From: Ohtaekwangia sp035628875
GTDB lineage: Bacteria > Bacteroidota > Bacteroidia > Cytophagales > Cyclobacteriaceae
Direction: 5' to 3'
Length of the DNA stretch: 64,000 bases
Assembly (NCBI GenBank): GCA_035628875.1
Contig: DASPIZ010000117.1
Span: forward strand, 20,286-84,285
Shown here: one piece after another, positions 1 to 8,765 of the stretch
Numbering within the stretch: the first letter of the stretch is position 1
How the letters are laid out: every line of letters starts with the position of its first letter
The notes under the pieces: generated by a model
Database searches by the model: none
Told to the model about the DNA's origin: nothing
What the model saw: only the letters and a program-made list of their open reading frames with translations
Program-made: the position numbers and the translations under genes

Positions 1-3000
1 ACAGCATACCACGCCGGATTCGAGGTGAATTCAAGTGTGAAGTTTTGGTGGCGCAATGTTTTTGATTTATTCGACACCATTTTTTCGAAGCGGAATGTTT
101 TTGTTTGCTTACCGCGAATGGGTAGAGGCAATGTCTCGGTAACCAGCATGCGGTTTGTTACTACAGGAATCATCATTTCCTCACCATCGGAGAAGGTACC
201 GGATTTCGCGACGATCCGATACGTTAGTGCCTGTAGCCCTTCTGGAATTTCGATACTCCACGATACAGCCTGGCTTGCTTTCGCATCGAGGGAAAAATAT
301 TTTATATTGTCTGTGTTTTTCAACGCAGCGTCTACCGGTTTTCCCGTAAGGGCATCAAAGAATTCAAGTCGCGCTTCGCCTAACATGGGTTGTTCGCGCA
401 GACTCGTAACTTTGGCGGTGAAGATCATTTTATCATGTTCACGAAAGAAACGTGGTTGGTTGGGTACAATCATCAGGTCTTTCTGTGTGACGAGTTGATT
501 GCTTACAAAACCCGATACCAATTCCTTTGTATGTGCAAAACCCAACATCTTCCAGCGTGTAAGCGCTTCCGGTATGGTAAAGCTGATGACGATTTCACCC
601 GCTTCGTTGGTTCGTAAGTCAGGGTAGAAGAATGCGGTCTCGTTGAAGTTTGTACGGGTCTTGACATCGGAAAAATCTTGTTTTATAGTTTCTTTTTCTG
701 GCTCAGGTGAATCCATATTTTTTGGCGTCCATGTGCCATCGGATGCTGCGGGTGCAGATGCTGCCATCGCAATGTTAGCAGAAACATCTTTTTTAGCCAT
801 TCTTGTCTTATCTGAAATTGCGACTTCTTCCATTGCGAATTCCTGCACACGGTAAGTGTTATAAAAACTATATCCAAACCAGTTGAACGAATCGAAATCA
901 GGTTGGACCGGAATTCCTTTGGCACTTGTATTCCATTCCCCAACATGGGTTATGAAATTATTTTCTTCAAATCCATTTACGCTCTGCCAACTCAACTGCG
1001 CATAAAATGAATTGTAAAAATTCGCAAACCAGCTGTGTTGTCTGAACTGATCCAGTGATTGATCGTACAAGGTCGCCACCATTTCTGCGGCGAGCTTTTC
1101 GCCTTTAGGACCTTTTATTTTAATTTTCCATTCTTCCTTTTCTCCGGGCTGAAGTTTATCCCTGAAAGTTTCAAAGGAAATGTCCAGCACCTTATTGCTA
1201 AATGGGACTTCAATGGTAAAATCGCGATGGTAAAAACGGTTGTGCTTTACGAATGTATAATGAATACCCAGGTTACCACGGTGTTCCTCTCGCAAAAGAA
1301 TAGTGGTAAGTTTCTGTTCGTTGTCCAGTGAAAATCTTTCATGACTGAGTATTTCACCGTCTTGTTCAATTTCATACAATACATTGATGGTGCCTGCTGC
1401 CGTACCGGTGAGGAAGGTTGCTTTTTCTCCTGGTTCGCCGCTTAGTTTCAATCCGTTAAAGTAATCAACTTCCGCAACAGGAATATTTTTAGCAGCAGGG
1501 GAGAACACGCTGAAGTAACTCATTTCCTGTACCGGCTTTCCATCTTTATCTGTCGCCGTGATTACCAAAACATAGTCACCATTCTTCCATTCATGAACCT
1601 GTTCTAGTTGGAAATGTCTTTTTTCTGCCGTATTAAAATTTAAAGTAACCACCACTTCGGAACGTTCCCATTTGAATTTATTGGATTCATCTGCATACAA
1701 ATCATGAGGAAAGAATGCATAATACTCTTCGCGTTTGTAAAGTTGCCGGTCAGGTTGATCCCACAAGCGGTTTCGAAAAACACGCGACGGTGCTTTCAGT
1801 GAATAGATTTTGATGGTCCCTTTCGTCGGCTCGAATTCACCGGCAAGGTTTTGTGTCTCAATACTGATTTTTTTGTTCGTGTGGACTGTATCAAGTTTGT
1901 TGATGTTTTCCATCGGTACATTTACGCGCAACGATTTATATCCAACTTCAATGTTTGTGTAACTATCATGAGATTCACCATTGATATCGGTAACATTGGC
2001 GTGGATGGTGTATGAAAATGTAGGATCAGACGATGGATCTACCGTTTCATCTGGAATAGCAATAAACGGAATATTAAATTTACCTTGTGTATCGGTTTTC
2101 GTTACACCGCTTGTTATGGCAATCTCCGGTGAATGCGGGTAGTATCCCCACTTGTACCAGCACCACAGTGGAAAATTTGTTCTTCGAATAACACTGTACG
2201 TTACATTGGCGTTGTCAATCGATGCGCCAGAGTAAGCTTGCGCATTTCCTTCTACGGTGATGGTTTCATTTAAGCGAAACGACCCTTTCACAGGCTGGAA
2301 ATTGACTTCAAACTTAGGACGTTTATATTCTTCTACCGAGAAATGAGCAGCCCCACTGTTGTCGAGGTTTTTAAGTTGCATCGCTCCGGTTAATCCCCCC
2401 GAAGGTGCTGTAAAACTTCCATGAAATGTACCGTATTCATTGGTTGTTACTTTTACTTCGCCTTTATTCTGGCGGTTTACATCAAACAACGCGATGGTGG
2501 TAGTATATCCCGGTTGGATCTCCGACGTTTTTCCATTTGTGGTTACAACAATTCCCTTGAAATAAATGGTTTGGCCAGGCCGGTAAATTGCGCGGTCCAG
2601 AAAGAAGTAAGTTTGCTGGCGTGTCTGTTGTGGTTCACGCTTGTATTGATATACCGTGCCATTGTTATAACCATACTGGCTATCTATGCTTCTTGTACTG
2701 ACGAAATCATTTCTCAATGTAAAATCAACGATGAAATGCTGACGTTGATTTTTTTGCTGGTAGGGTATTTTAAAATATCCATTTGTATCACTGATAACAG
2801 ATGTGATTTTCTTTAAATCGTACGTTCTCTTTTGATAGTTATATTCTGAAGTGTATACATCCGCTTTCACGTTGCCCAGTGGAGCACCAGTTTGTCTGTG
2901 CAGTACATGAAATTCTGTTGTTCCATCTTTCGCAGTGCGGTGTATATAAGCGATGTTTGAGATGGTGGTAAACGCGTAGGCCAGCCCGTTGGTGGTAAAG

Positions 3001-4463
3001 GAAAAATCCGGTAAGTGACTGTAAAGAATCATGTATTCTCCTTCCGGCAGAGGATCCAGTTTTACCTCAATGCTGTGTTGCTGGAAATCACCGTCATCAG
3101 GAAGTGTAAATTTTCCAGATTTAATTGGTTCTTTCTTTACAAAGTAGTCGATGAATTGCGCTTCCTTTTGGTCATAGGGTACCTTTTCTGTTTTACTTCT
3201 TTGTTGTTGTACTTCGTTACGGTTGGTTTTAATTATCCTGTAATGAAGGGTTGTAAAGTTTTTATATCGAATCAAACTTCTGAATGGCTGAGCCGGTACA
3301 TTGACTGATTCAATCAGCGCATTAATAGTTTTTGCATTAATTGTATGTTGTATCTGATCGCAAAGTATCGCGCCATCAGAATCCGGGAACCGTGTCTTTA
3401 CAGCACTACAGATTTCGAATGCTTTTTTTCTATCCCATTTGTGAGCGTCATCCTGTAACGGTTTATACTGTTCAGCTTGTTGCTGGTAGACAACCGCCCG
3501 GTGGTATTCTATCATCGCGGAAACCGGATGAGTTTTCACTTTTTCATGTAGCGTTTCAAGTGCATGGAGAAATCGTTCATCTTTATCCTGGGGCGCATAA
3601 TGCGTTCGCACGAACTGAAGACGTTGTAATTCAATCTCGATGAAAGGGGCAGGATCGTTGTCGTTCAGGTGAAATGCGGTAAGGCTTTGTAGAATGGAGA
3701 TCGCCCGATACTTCATCGACAGCGTATCGGATGTTTCCAACGATAACTCAAGAAAAGTTTTTGCATCTGAAAAGAAATCCGGATTGTTCAGGGAAAAGGT
3801 CTGCGCTGGCTGTGTTATCTCCGGTTCTTCGTTGGTGTAAAATGCTAATGCGCGATGCGCCAGGAAATCATACAGCGTAGGGCGGTAAGCACGACCTTTT
3901 TTATTACCCTGGTGGAGGACTTCCACGAACAAATCGATGGGCGTATTTTTGCTTTTTTCGCTGTCGTGCAACGAAAGGCTATATTGTTGTTGCGTTTCCA
4001 GGATGATTTTTCCGAGACTCCACGTTTCAATATCAGCGCCTTCCACGTTTTGAGTTTCGCTCCGTTCGTGAAATTTCCACCGATTCTCACTGTAGTATTG
4101 CCAGTACATTTCTGCAAGCATCGAGTGAAGCAGGGGCTTAACAGGGAAGCTGGTTGTTTTTATCTCCTCCCTGACACGATAGATGTTTTTAACAAAAGCA
4201 TCTTCTTCCTTAGCGTCTGCGAACTTGAGCAGATGGACAATGGCTTTTACCAGTTGACCTGCATTTTTTTCCTCTTTGGCAGCGGCATAAATTTCATTAG
4301 TTCTTGTTAAGGCCGATTCGGGAAGTCCCTGATCTTCAAATTGGGAAACTTCTGTCCAGGCTTTTTCATAGTCTGTTTTTGTCATCTCTTTTTTTTCTTG
4401 GCCCCATGTCAAATGCAGGGCCAGGCAAAGGATAACAGTTGAAAATAATCTGGTCATAAGCAT
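1..4463 (-). CDS. Alpha-2-macroglobulin-like protein, partial (C-terminus beyond window)
   Basis: An open frame of about 1487 codons runs off the left edge. After a signal peptide (LFSTVILCLALHLTWGQ) comes a long helical N-terminal region of about 350 residues. An MG2-like macroglobulin domain follows near residue 618 (YFFLDRAIYRPGQTIYFKG). The strongest family mark is near residue 1275, TAFFYPDLRTNEAGEIVISF followed by TIPEALTRWKMLGF, which is the conserved A2M-domain segment. Bacteroidota members are usually about 1900-2100 residues long, so some 500 are missing here. By family it should be an exported envelope protein that traps or inhibits proteases. No thioester motif lies in the visible part. 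In-frame ATGs at 4493, 4463 and 4457 are possible starts. I chose 4463 because it leaves a normal signal peptide. Confidence 0.9.
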   Translation of the reverse strand, partial: MLMTRLFSTVILCLALHLTWGQEKKEMTKTDYEKAWTEVSQFEDQGLPESALTRTNEIYAAAKEEKNAGQLVKAIVHLLKFADAKEEDAFVKNIYRVREEIKTTSFPVKPLLHSMLAEMYWQYYSENRWKFHERSETQNVEGADIETWSLGKIILETQQQYSLSLHDSEKSKNTPIDLFVEVLHQGNKKGRAYRPTLYDFLAHRALAFYTNEEPEITQPAQTFSLNNPDFFSDAKTFLELSLETSDTLSMKYRAISILQSLTAFHLNDNDPAPFIEIELQRLQFVRTHYAPQDKDERFLHALETLHEKVKTHPVSAMIEYHRAVVYQQQAEQYKPLQDDAHKWDRKKAFEICSAVKTRFPDSDGAILCDQIQHTINAKTINALIESVNVPAQPFRSLIRYKNFTTLHYRIIKTNRNEVQQQRSKTEKVPYDQKEAQFIDYFVKKEPIKSGKFTLPDDGDFQQHSIEVKLDPLPEGEYMILYSHLPDFSFTTNGLAYAFTTISNIAYIHRTAKDGTTEFHVLHRQTGAPLGNVKADVYTSEYNYQKRTYDLKKITSVISDTNGYFKIPYQQKNQRQHFIVDFTLRNDFVSTRSIDSQYGYNNGTVYQYKREPQQTRQQTYFFLDRAIYRPGQTIYFKGIVVTTNGKTSEIQPGYTTTIALFDVNRQNKGEVKVTTNEYGTFHGSFTAPSGGLTGAMQLKNLDNSGAAHFSVEEYKRPKFEVNFQPVKGSFRLNETITVEGNAQAYSGASIDNANVTYSVIRRTNFPLWCWYKWGYYPHSPEIAITSGVTKTDTQGKFNIPFIAIPDETVDPSSDPTFSYTIHANVTDINGESHDSYTNIEVGYKSLRVNVPMENINKLDTVHTNKKISIETQNLAGEFEPTKGTIKIYSLKAPSRVFRNRLWDQPDRQLYKREEYYAFFPHDLYADESNKFKWERSEVVVTLNFNTAEKRHFQLEQVHEWKNGDYVLVITATDKDGKPVQEMSYFSVFSPAAKNIPVAEVDYFNGLKLSGEPGEKATFLTGTAAGTINVLYEIEQDGEILSHERFSLDNEQKLTTILLREEHRGNLGIHYTFVKHNRFYHRDFTIEVPFSNKVLDISFETFRDKLQPGEKEEWKIKIKGPKGEKLAAEMVATLYDQSLDQFRQHSWFANFYNSFYAQLSWQSVNGFEENNFITHVGEWNTSAKGIPVQPDFDSFNWFGYSFYNTYRVQEFAMEEVAISDKTRMAKKDVSANIAMAASAPAASDGTWTPKNMDSPEPEKETIKQDFSDVKTRTNFNETAFFYPDLRTNEAGEIVISFTIPEALTRWKMLGFAHTKELVSGFVSNQLVTQKDLMIVPNQPRFFREHDKMIFTAKVTSLREQPMLGEARLEFFDALTGKPVDAALKNTDNIKYFSLDAKASQAVSWSIEIPEGLQALTYRIVAKSGTFSDGEEMMIPVVTNRMLVTETLPLPIRGKQTKTFRFEKMVSNKSKTLRHQNFTLEFTSNPAWYA

Positions 4464-4564
4464 TGATCGTGGGGATGATTCATTAAAATTCATAATTACA
4501 AAAAAGTCACTTTGATAAGATGCAAACATGAAAGTATTTCCATAAAATAAGATACCTGGCAACG

Positions 4565-4634
4565 GTCATGGTTCAAAGGTCATGGTTTAAAGTTCAAAGT
4601 TCAAAGTTCATGGTTCATGGTTCAAAGTTGCAGG
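4565..4634 (+). repeat. GTTCAAG-class heptad repeat block
   Basis: About nine degenerate 7-base units of the GTTCAAA / GTTCATG type occur in tandem. The block lies about 100 bases upstream of the macroglobulin gene. Unlike most copies of this class it does not follow a stop codon. Confidence 0.8.
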
Positions 4635-5182
4635 TCTGTCGTTGTGATTATGAAGCATAAAAATCATAATTTAAGAATAATCGCGATTAGTGAATTGTTT
4701 TTCAAATTATGAAGGAATGGGCCAGTTCTTCAATGCTTCTTGGGCGAAGGCGCTGACCTTTGTTCGTGTTTTTCAATAACGATGAGCACGAGGATTGTCT
4801 ATTCGATGGGCTTTGCGATCCTTATGAAACGACTGCAATCGTGATGCTTGCGTAAGATCCTTCGCGCGCTGCTGTCTCGCGCAGGGCCGTGCTCAGGATT
4901 CGCTTCGGAGAAGAAGCGTGGCGTGGCGGCTGGTGAAATTCTTCTGACGTTGTTTTTTAGTTGCAATTCGACGCATCATAAATACAATCAAAAAAGCATT
5001 CCCGTCGGTTATCGAATCGTGAGCATGGCATGTGCGGCTGCCAGCAGCGAGCGGAGGATCTTGACCAAACGCGTCTCTAACGAATCTTGCGCAAGCGACC
5101 CGATGCGCGTTTTACCTTCGAAATCGGTAATCTGCTTCGATCGGAATCCGCCACCTGATATATCGGTAAACAGAATATATGC
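4635..5182. other. Gene-free stretch, no convincing coding sequence
   Basis: An open frame at 4848-5186 has no recognisable motifs and overlaps the end of the receiver gene, so I do not call it. The section 4855-4915 is GC-rich and holds a REP-like stem (GCGCGCTGCTGTCTCGCGC) preceded by GATCCTTC and followed by CAGGAT. This resembles the shared palindrome module at 17.6 and 52.4 kb only loosely. Confidence 0.5.
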
Positions 5183-5524
5183 CTAGATCAGTTGTTTGAA
5201 TTTTTCCAGCGTAAGCGGCTTATAAATAATTTCGGCAAACCCCGCTTCTCTTAATTCTCTGATCTGTTTTTCATCCACGAAATTGGATAATACAAAAGGT
5301 TTGAAGGTCGGTCCTTTTAACGTGATTAATTGACGAAGCAGGTCTTGCGCGAAGACTTCAGGCGCGAGATAATAATCGATGAGAGCCACATCAAAGTTGT
5401 TTTCCCCCGCCCATGCCAACGCTTCAGGGATCGTGGTAAATGCTTCCACATCGAATTCAATGCTTAGGAGTTTTTTTGATATGAACATATCGAGTTGTTC
5501 ATCATCAACGATGAGAATCTTCAC
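5183..5524 (-). CDS. Stand-alone response-regulator receiver domain
   Basis: The 113 residues make a CheY-like receiver and nothing more. It has the acidic pair in VDDEQ (about residues 7-8), the phospho-acceptor Asp in ALIDYYL (about 50), a Ser in VLSNF and the conserved Lys in YKPLT (about 103). With no output domain it probably acts by protein contact or in a phosphorelay. It is divergent from the CBS-domain gene across a 190-base gap. That gap contains a perfect 10-base palindrome, CCTAATTAGG, at 5591-5600. The nearest kinase, at 6305, is on the other strand and partnership is only a guess. Confidence 0.85.
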   Translation of the reverse strand: MKILIVDDEQLDMFISKKLLSIEFDVEAFTTIPEALAWAGENNFDVALIDYYLAPEVFAQDLLRQLITLKGPTFKPFVLSNFVDEKQIRELREAGFAEIIYKPLTLEKFKQLI

Positions 5525-5715
5525 AGACAGCGATTTATATTTCAGACTGATTTTTAATGCAATCTTAAAAGGAAATTGATTTAATACAATCCTAATTAGG
5601 GTTAATTATATAACGTATACCGGGTTCAGCACAGATTTGGTCCCTATACTAAAAATAAGGGTTTTTATTCTGGAGAATTTATGCTTAAATTACCCTACAA
5701 CCAATTCCATAAAGC

Positions 5716-6186
5716 ATGAATTTCAGACCTAATCTTAAAACCAAGGAGCAGATTGCCGCCGAATTGCCAAAGTATGAATCCATCACTGAGTACATGGTGA
5801 GTCTAAAAGACCTGATTACTTTTCGACCCGATCAGGACATTAATGAGGTGATTGATATCATGATTGAAAACAAGATATCAGGTGCACCTGTACTGGATGA
5901 GGATCGAAAACTGGTGGGCATTATCTCCGAAAAAGATTGTTTGCGTATTGTGGTTGATCAGGCTTATCATAACCTCCCTTACAACGCGCCGAAGGTAGCT
6001 GATTACATGACGAAGAATGTACAGACGCTCTCAGCAGACAATGACATTGTCGGTGGTGCTACAGCGTTTCTGAATTCAAACATCCGTCGCCTGCCGATCG
6101 TTGATAACGGCGTGCTCATCGGGCAGGTGAGTCGAAGAGATATTCTAAAGGCGGCGAAAAATATTAGCCCTACAGCATGGCCTTAG
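5716..6186 (+). CDS. CBS-domain pair protein
   Basis: The 156-residue protein consists of two CBS motifs after a leader of about 25 residues. The first is around residues 30-80 (INEVIDIMIENKISGAPVLD, then LVGIISEKDCLR). The second is around 95-150 (MTKNVQTLSADNDIVGGATA, then RRLPIVDNGVLIGQVSRRDI). Such Bateman modules usually bind adenine nucleotides and act as sensors. No catalytic or membrane domain is attached, so the regulated partner is unknown. There is no signal peptide, so it is cytoplasmic. Confidence 0.88.
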   Translation: MNFRPNLKTKEQIAAELPKYESITEYMVSLKDLITFRPDQDINEVIDIMIENKISGAPVLDEDRKLVGIISEKDCLRIVVDQAYHNLPYNAPKVADYMTKNVQTLSADNDIVGGATAFLNSNIRRLPIVDNGVLIGQVSRRDILKAAKNISPTAWP

Positions 6187-6304
6187 AAGCCTAAGGGAAT
6201 ATAGCGAAGTAACGACGTATTTGCATTTTTTTGATGTAAGATTAAATGGCATTTAACCTAAATAACTTCTGCTATTTTCCTGAATTTTGTAGAAATTTTT
6301 TGCG

Positions 6305-8335
6305 GTGTATAGATTCGTCTTACTATTTTTTGCATTCGCGTTTTTATGGCCTTCTCCTCTCGCTGCTCAGGCCATGCAGCCAGTTGACCCTCAGATTGCG
6401 TGGTTCGAAAGCTTTTTTAATAGCCATACTGACCAGCAGGTTAAGAACGCCAAAAGCAAATTAGTCCAGGCAATTTCAGAAAACAATAAGCGTGCTGAAG
6501 CTATGGCCAGGAAGGAGCTTGGCTTAACTCAGTTAACCACTACACACGCTTACGATTCAGCGATGGATTATTTTATCCGAGCGTTGGTTATTGAAGATTC
6601 ACTTCTTTTAAAATCCGAGCAGGTATTTACATACATCTCCATTGCTACTGTGTTTGAATACACCTACGACTATCATCAGAGTGCCAGGGCGCTTCAAGAA
6701 GCGTTGTTGTTGAGTGAAGATTCAGGCAATGCCGAGATCCTCGTTTTCATTTTAAAGAAACTCGGAAAGATGAATGCCACGCGCGCGAATTATGATACTG
6801 CGTTTCAAAACTTTGAGCGTATGCTCGAATACAAAGACGAGCTGAGTCATGTTGAAGCTGAAGCCCTATTTCATCAGGCGCATATTCTCACAAAGCAAGA
6901 CAAACATAAAGAAGCATTAAAGCTTCACAAGCAGGCACTGACGCTTTTCCGTAAAGATCAGGATAAGGCCATGGAAGCGCAGTCACTGAACGACATCGCG
7001 GCGCTATACAGGTTAATGAAAAACGAAACACGTGTATTGGCCAATCACCAGGTTGCACTTGCCATCCGAAAAGAAATTGGTGACAAACCAGGTATTGCGC
7101 AATCTCACAACAACATTGGTATCCATTTTTATGAACAACGCCTTTACGATAGTGCCATCATACATTTCCAAGCGGCACTCGCGCCAGCGCACGAGGAGCA
7201 ACTCGCTGACCAACGAAGCATAAGTTATGATTTTCTGGCGCAGTGCTACAAGGCTATCGGTGATTTTGAAACGGCTTTGAAGTATAAAGATGATTACGTC
7301 GCCATCAATGAGATGAGCCAGGGCGAGCGAAATGACCGGCAGGTATTTGCAAGCCAGAACAGGTACGAGGTCGGTAAGAAACAAACTAAAATTGACGAAC
7401 TTGAGACGGTGAGAAAGCAACGGGAACAACAGTTGGCATTCGCAAAGAAAGTCCGGAATTTTTTAGTCCTTGTGATTGCACTCGCACTCATTGTGGTTGC
7501 CCTCATCATTAACCAATATGTACAGAAGAAGCGTTCAAACAAAATTTTGGAGGCTGCGCATAACAAGGTGAATAAGCAGAACATAGAACTACAGGAACTA
7601 AATGCAACAAAAGACAAGTTCTTCTCGATCATCAGTCACGATCTCAAAGGACCGCTCAATTCACTCACTTCGTTTTCAAACCTTCTTATTAATTATTATG
7701 AGAGCCTGAGCAAAGAAGAGGTTCAGATGCTGGCGAGGGATTTTGATAAGTCGCTGAAGAATTTATTTCAGTTGTTGGAGAATCTATTGGAATGGTCGCG
7801 TTCTCAAACGGGTAATATTGAATTCAAGCCAGAAGTTTTTGACCTTGCGATACTGTTAGGAGAAAACAAATCCTTGTTAGAAGCGCAGGCTCACAACAAG
7901 CAGATTACCCTTGTGAACAAAGCAGAAGAGAGTTTATCGGTTTCTGCGCATAAACAATCCATCAATACCGTTGTGCGAAATCTTATTTCCAACGCCATAA
8001 AATTTACACCTGAAGGTGGATGCATTACTTTCGGATTAAAAAGGCAAGCCGGTGAGGTAATTGTTTCCATTGCGGATAATGGTATCGGCATGAAACCTGA
8101 AATTCTTTCGAAGTTGTTTCGTATCGACACTAAACACACTACGAAAGGCACAGCGGATGAGAAAGGAACTGGGCTCGGGTTAATTCTTTGTAAAGAGTTT
8201 GTCGAAAAAAACGGCGGGCGCATCTGGGTCGAAAGCGAACCCGGAAAGGGATCAGTATTTTTATTTTCGCTTCCGCTTGATGCGATGTTGACACCCGTGC
8301 AAGGAGCTCCGGTTTTGGCTACCATCAACAAATAA
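6305..8335 (+). CDS. TPR-containing sensor histidine kinase
   Basis: This 676-residue protein has a signal peptide (residues 1-22), TPR-like helical repeats at about 60-340, a coiled coil, a single membrane segment at about 383-402 and a kinase core. The phospho-acceptor is His445 in FFSIISHDLKGPLNSL. The ATPase has an N box (NLISNAIKFTPEGG), G1 (ADNGIGM) and G2 (GTGLGL). The start is GTG: an in-frame TAG lies 15 bases upstream, and the next ATG would remove the signal peptide. The TPR sensor should face the periplasm. No response regulator with an output domain is adjacent on this strand. The lone receiver at 5183-5524 is a possible but unproven partner. Confidence 0.92.
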   Translation: MYRFVLLFFAFAFLWPSPLAAQAMQPVDPQIAWFESFFNSHTDQQVKNAKSKLVQAISENNKRAEAMARKELGLTQLTTTHAYDSAMDYFIRALVIEDSLLLKSEQVFTYISIATVFEYTYDYHQSARALQEALLLSEDSGNAEILVFILKKLGKMNATRANYDTAFQNFERMLEYKDELSHVEAEALFHQAHILTKQDKHKEALKLHKQALTLFRKDQDKAMEAQSLNDIAALYRLMKNETRVLANHQVALAIRKEIGDKPGIAQSHNNIGIHFYEQRLYDSAIIHFQAALAPAHEEQLADQRSISYDFLAQCYKAIGDFETALKYKDDYVAINEMSQGERNDRQVFASQNRYEVGKKQTKIDELETVRKQREQQLAFAKKVRNFLVLVIALALIVVALIINQYVQKKRSNKILEAAHNKVNKQNIELQELNATKDKFFSIISHDLKGPLNSLTSFSNLLINYYESLSKEEVQMLARDFDKSLKNLFQLLENLLEWSRSQTGNIEFKPEVFDLAILLGENKSLLEAQAHNKQITLVNKAEESLSVSAHKQSINTVVRNLISNAIKFTPEGGCITFGLKRQAGEVIVSIADNGIGMKPEILSKLFRIDTKHTTKGTADEKGTGLGLILCKEFVEKNGGRIWVESEPGKGSVFLFSLPLDAMLTPVQGAPVLATINK

Positions 8336-8765
8336 AAAAAAGATTCCGAAAGCTACGAGTCCCACGTTAGGTGGCTCCTACGTTACGTGATTACGTTTGA
8401 AGTTTTGGCTTCCTCGTGAATCGTTATTCCTTTTAATTCGATTCTTCAGATTGGGCGTTCTATGCGTCAGGCGGAATGAGGAGCCTTTCTTCCCAATAAA
8501 TTTCTAAAAACCAACCGATTATGAAACTCCATTTTTGAGCGTTAAGCCTTGATCAGAATTTTGAATGTTGTATTGCGATGTTTGATTTCGAAAAATATAA
8601 AACCCGTAAATTTCGTTAGAATCGAAGTGTGGGTGTTGTGTGATGTAAAAATGTTGTAGTCAAAAAACCGCGCTGATGTAGTATTGTTGTACCTGTTTTT
8701 TTGGCTTAGGGTAACGATAACCGGACTTTTGGTAACGTTTTCGACCTAACTCAAACAAACAACGT
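8336..8765. other. Intergenic region upstream of the SusC operon
   Basis: I see no gene in these 430 bases. The last 200 should hold the promoter of the glycan operon, but no clear TTTG / TAnnTTTG pair of the Bacteroidota type is visible. The section 8355-8400 has short GTAGGAG/ACGTTACGTG-like repetition too weak to name. Confidence 0.4.

Noticed and set aside
25..617. Plus-strand open frames of 157 and 75 residues
   Set aside because: They lie antisense to the continuous macroglobulin frame, whose A2M motifs are clear. Their translations lack any motif. The same holds for other plus-strand frames up to 4310.
4565..4634. Repeat blocks as a CRISPR array
   Set aside because: Units are 7 bases, contiguous and degenerate, with no spacers and no cas genes in the window.
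4848..5186. 112-residue plus-strand frame
   Set aside because: It is rich in Arg, Ser and Cys with no recognisable pattern, overlaps the end of the receiver gene and includes a REP-like stem. Probably non-coding.
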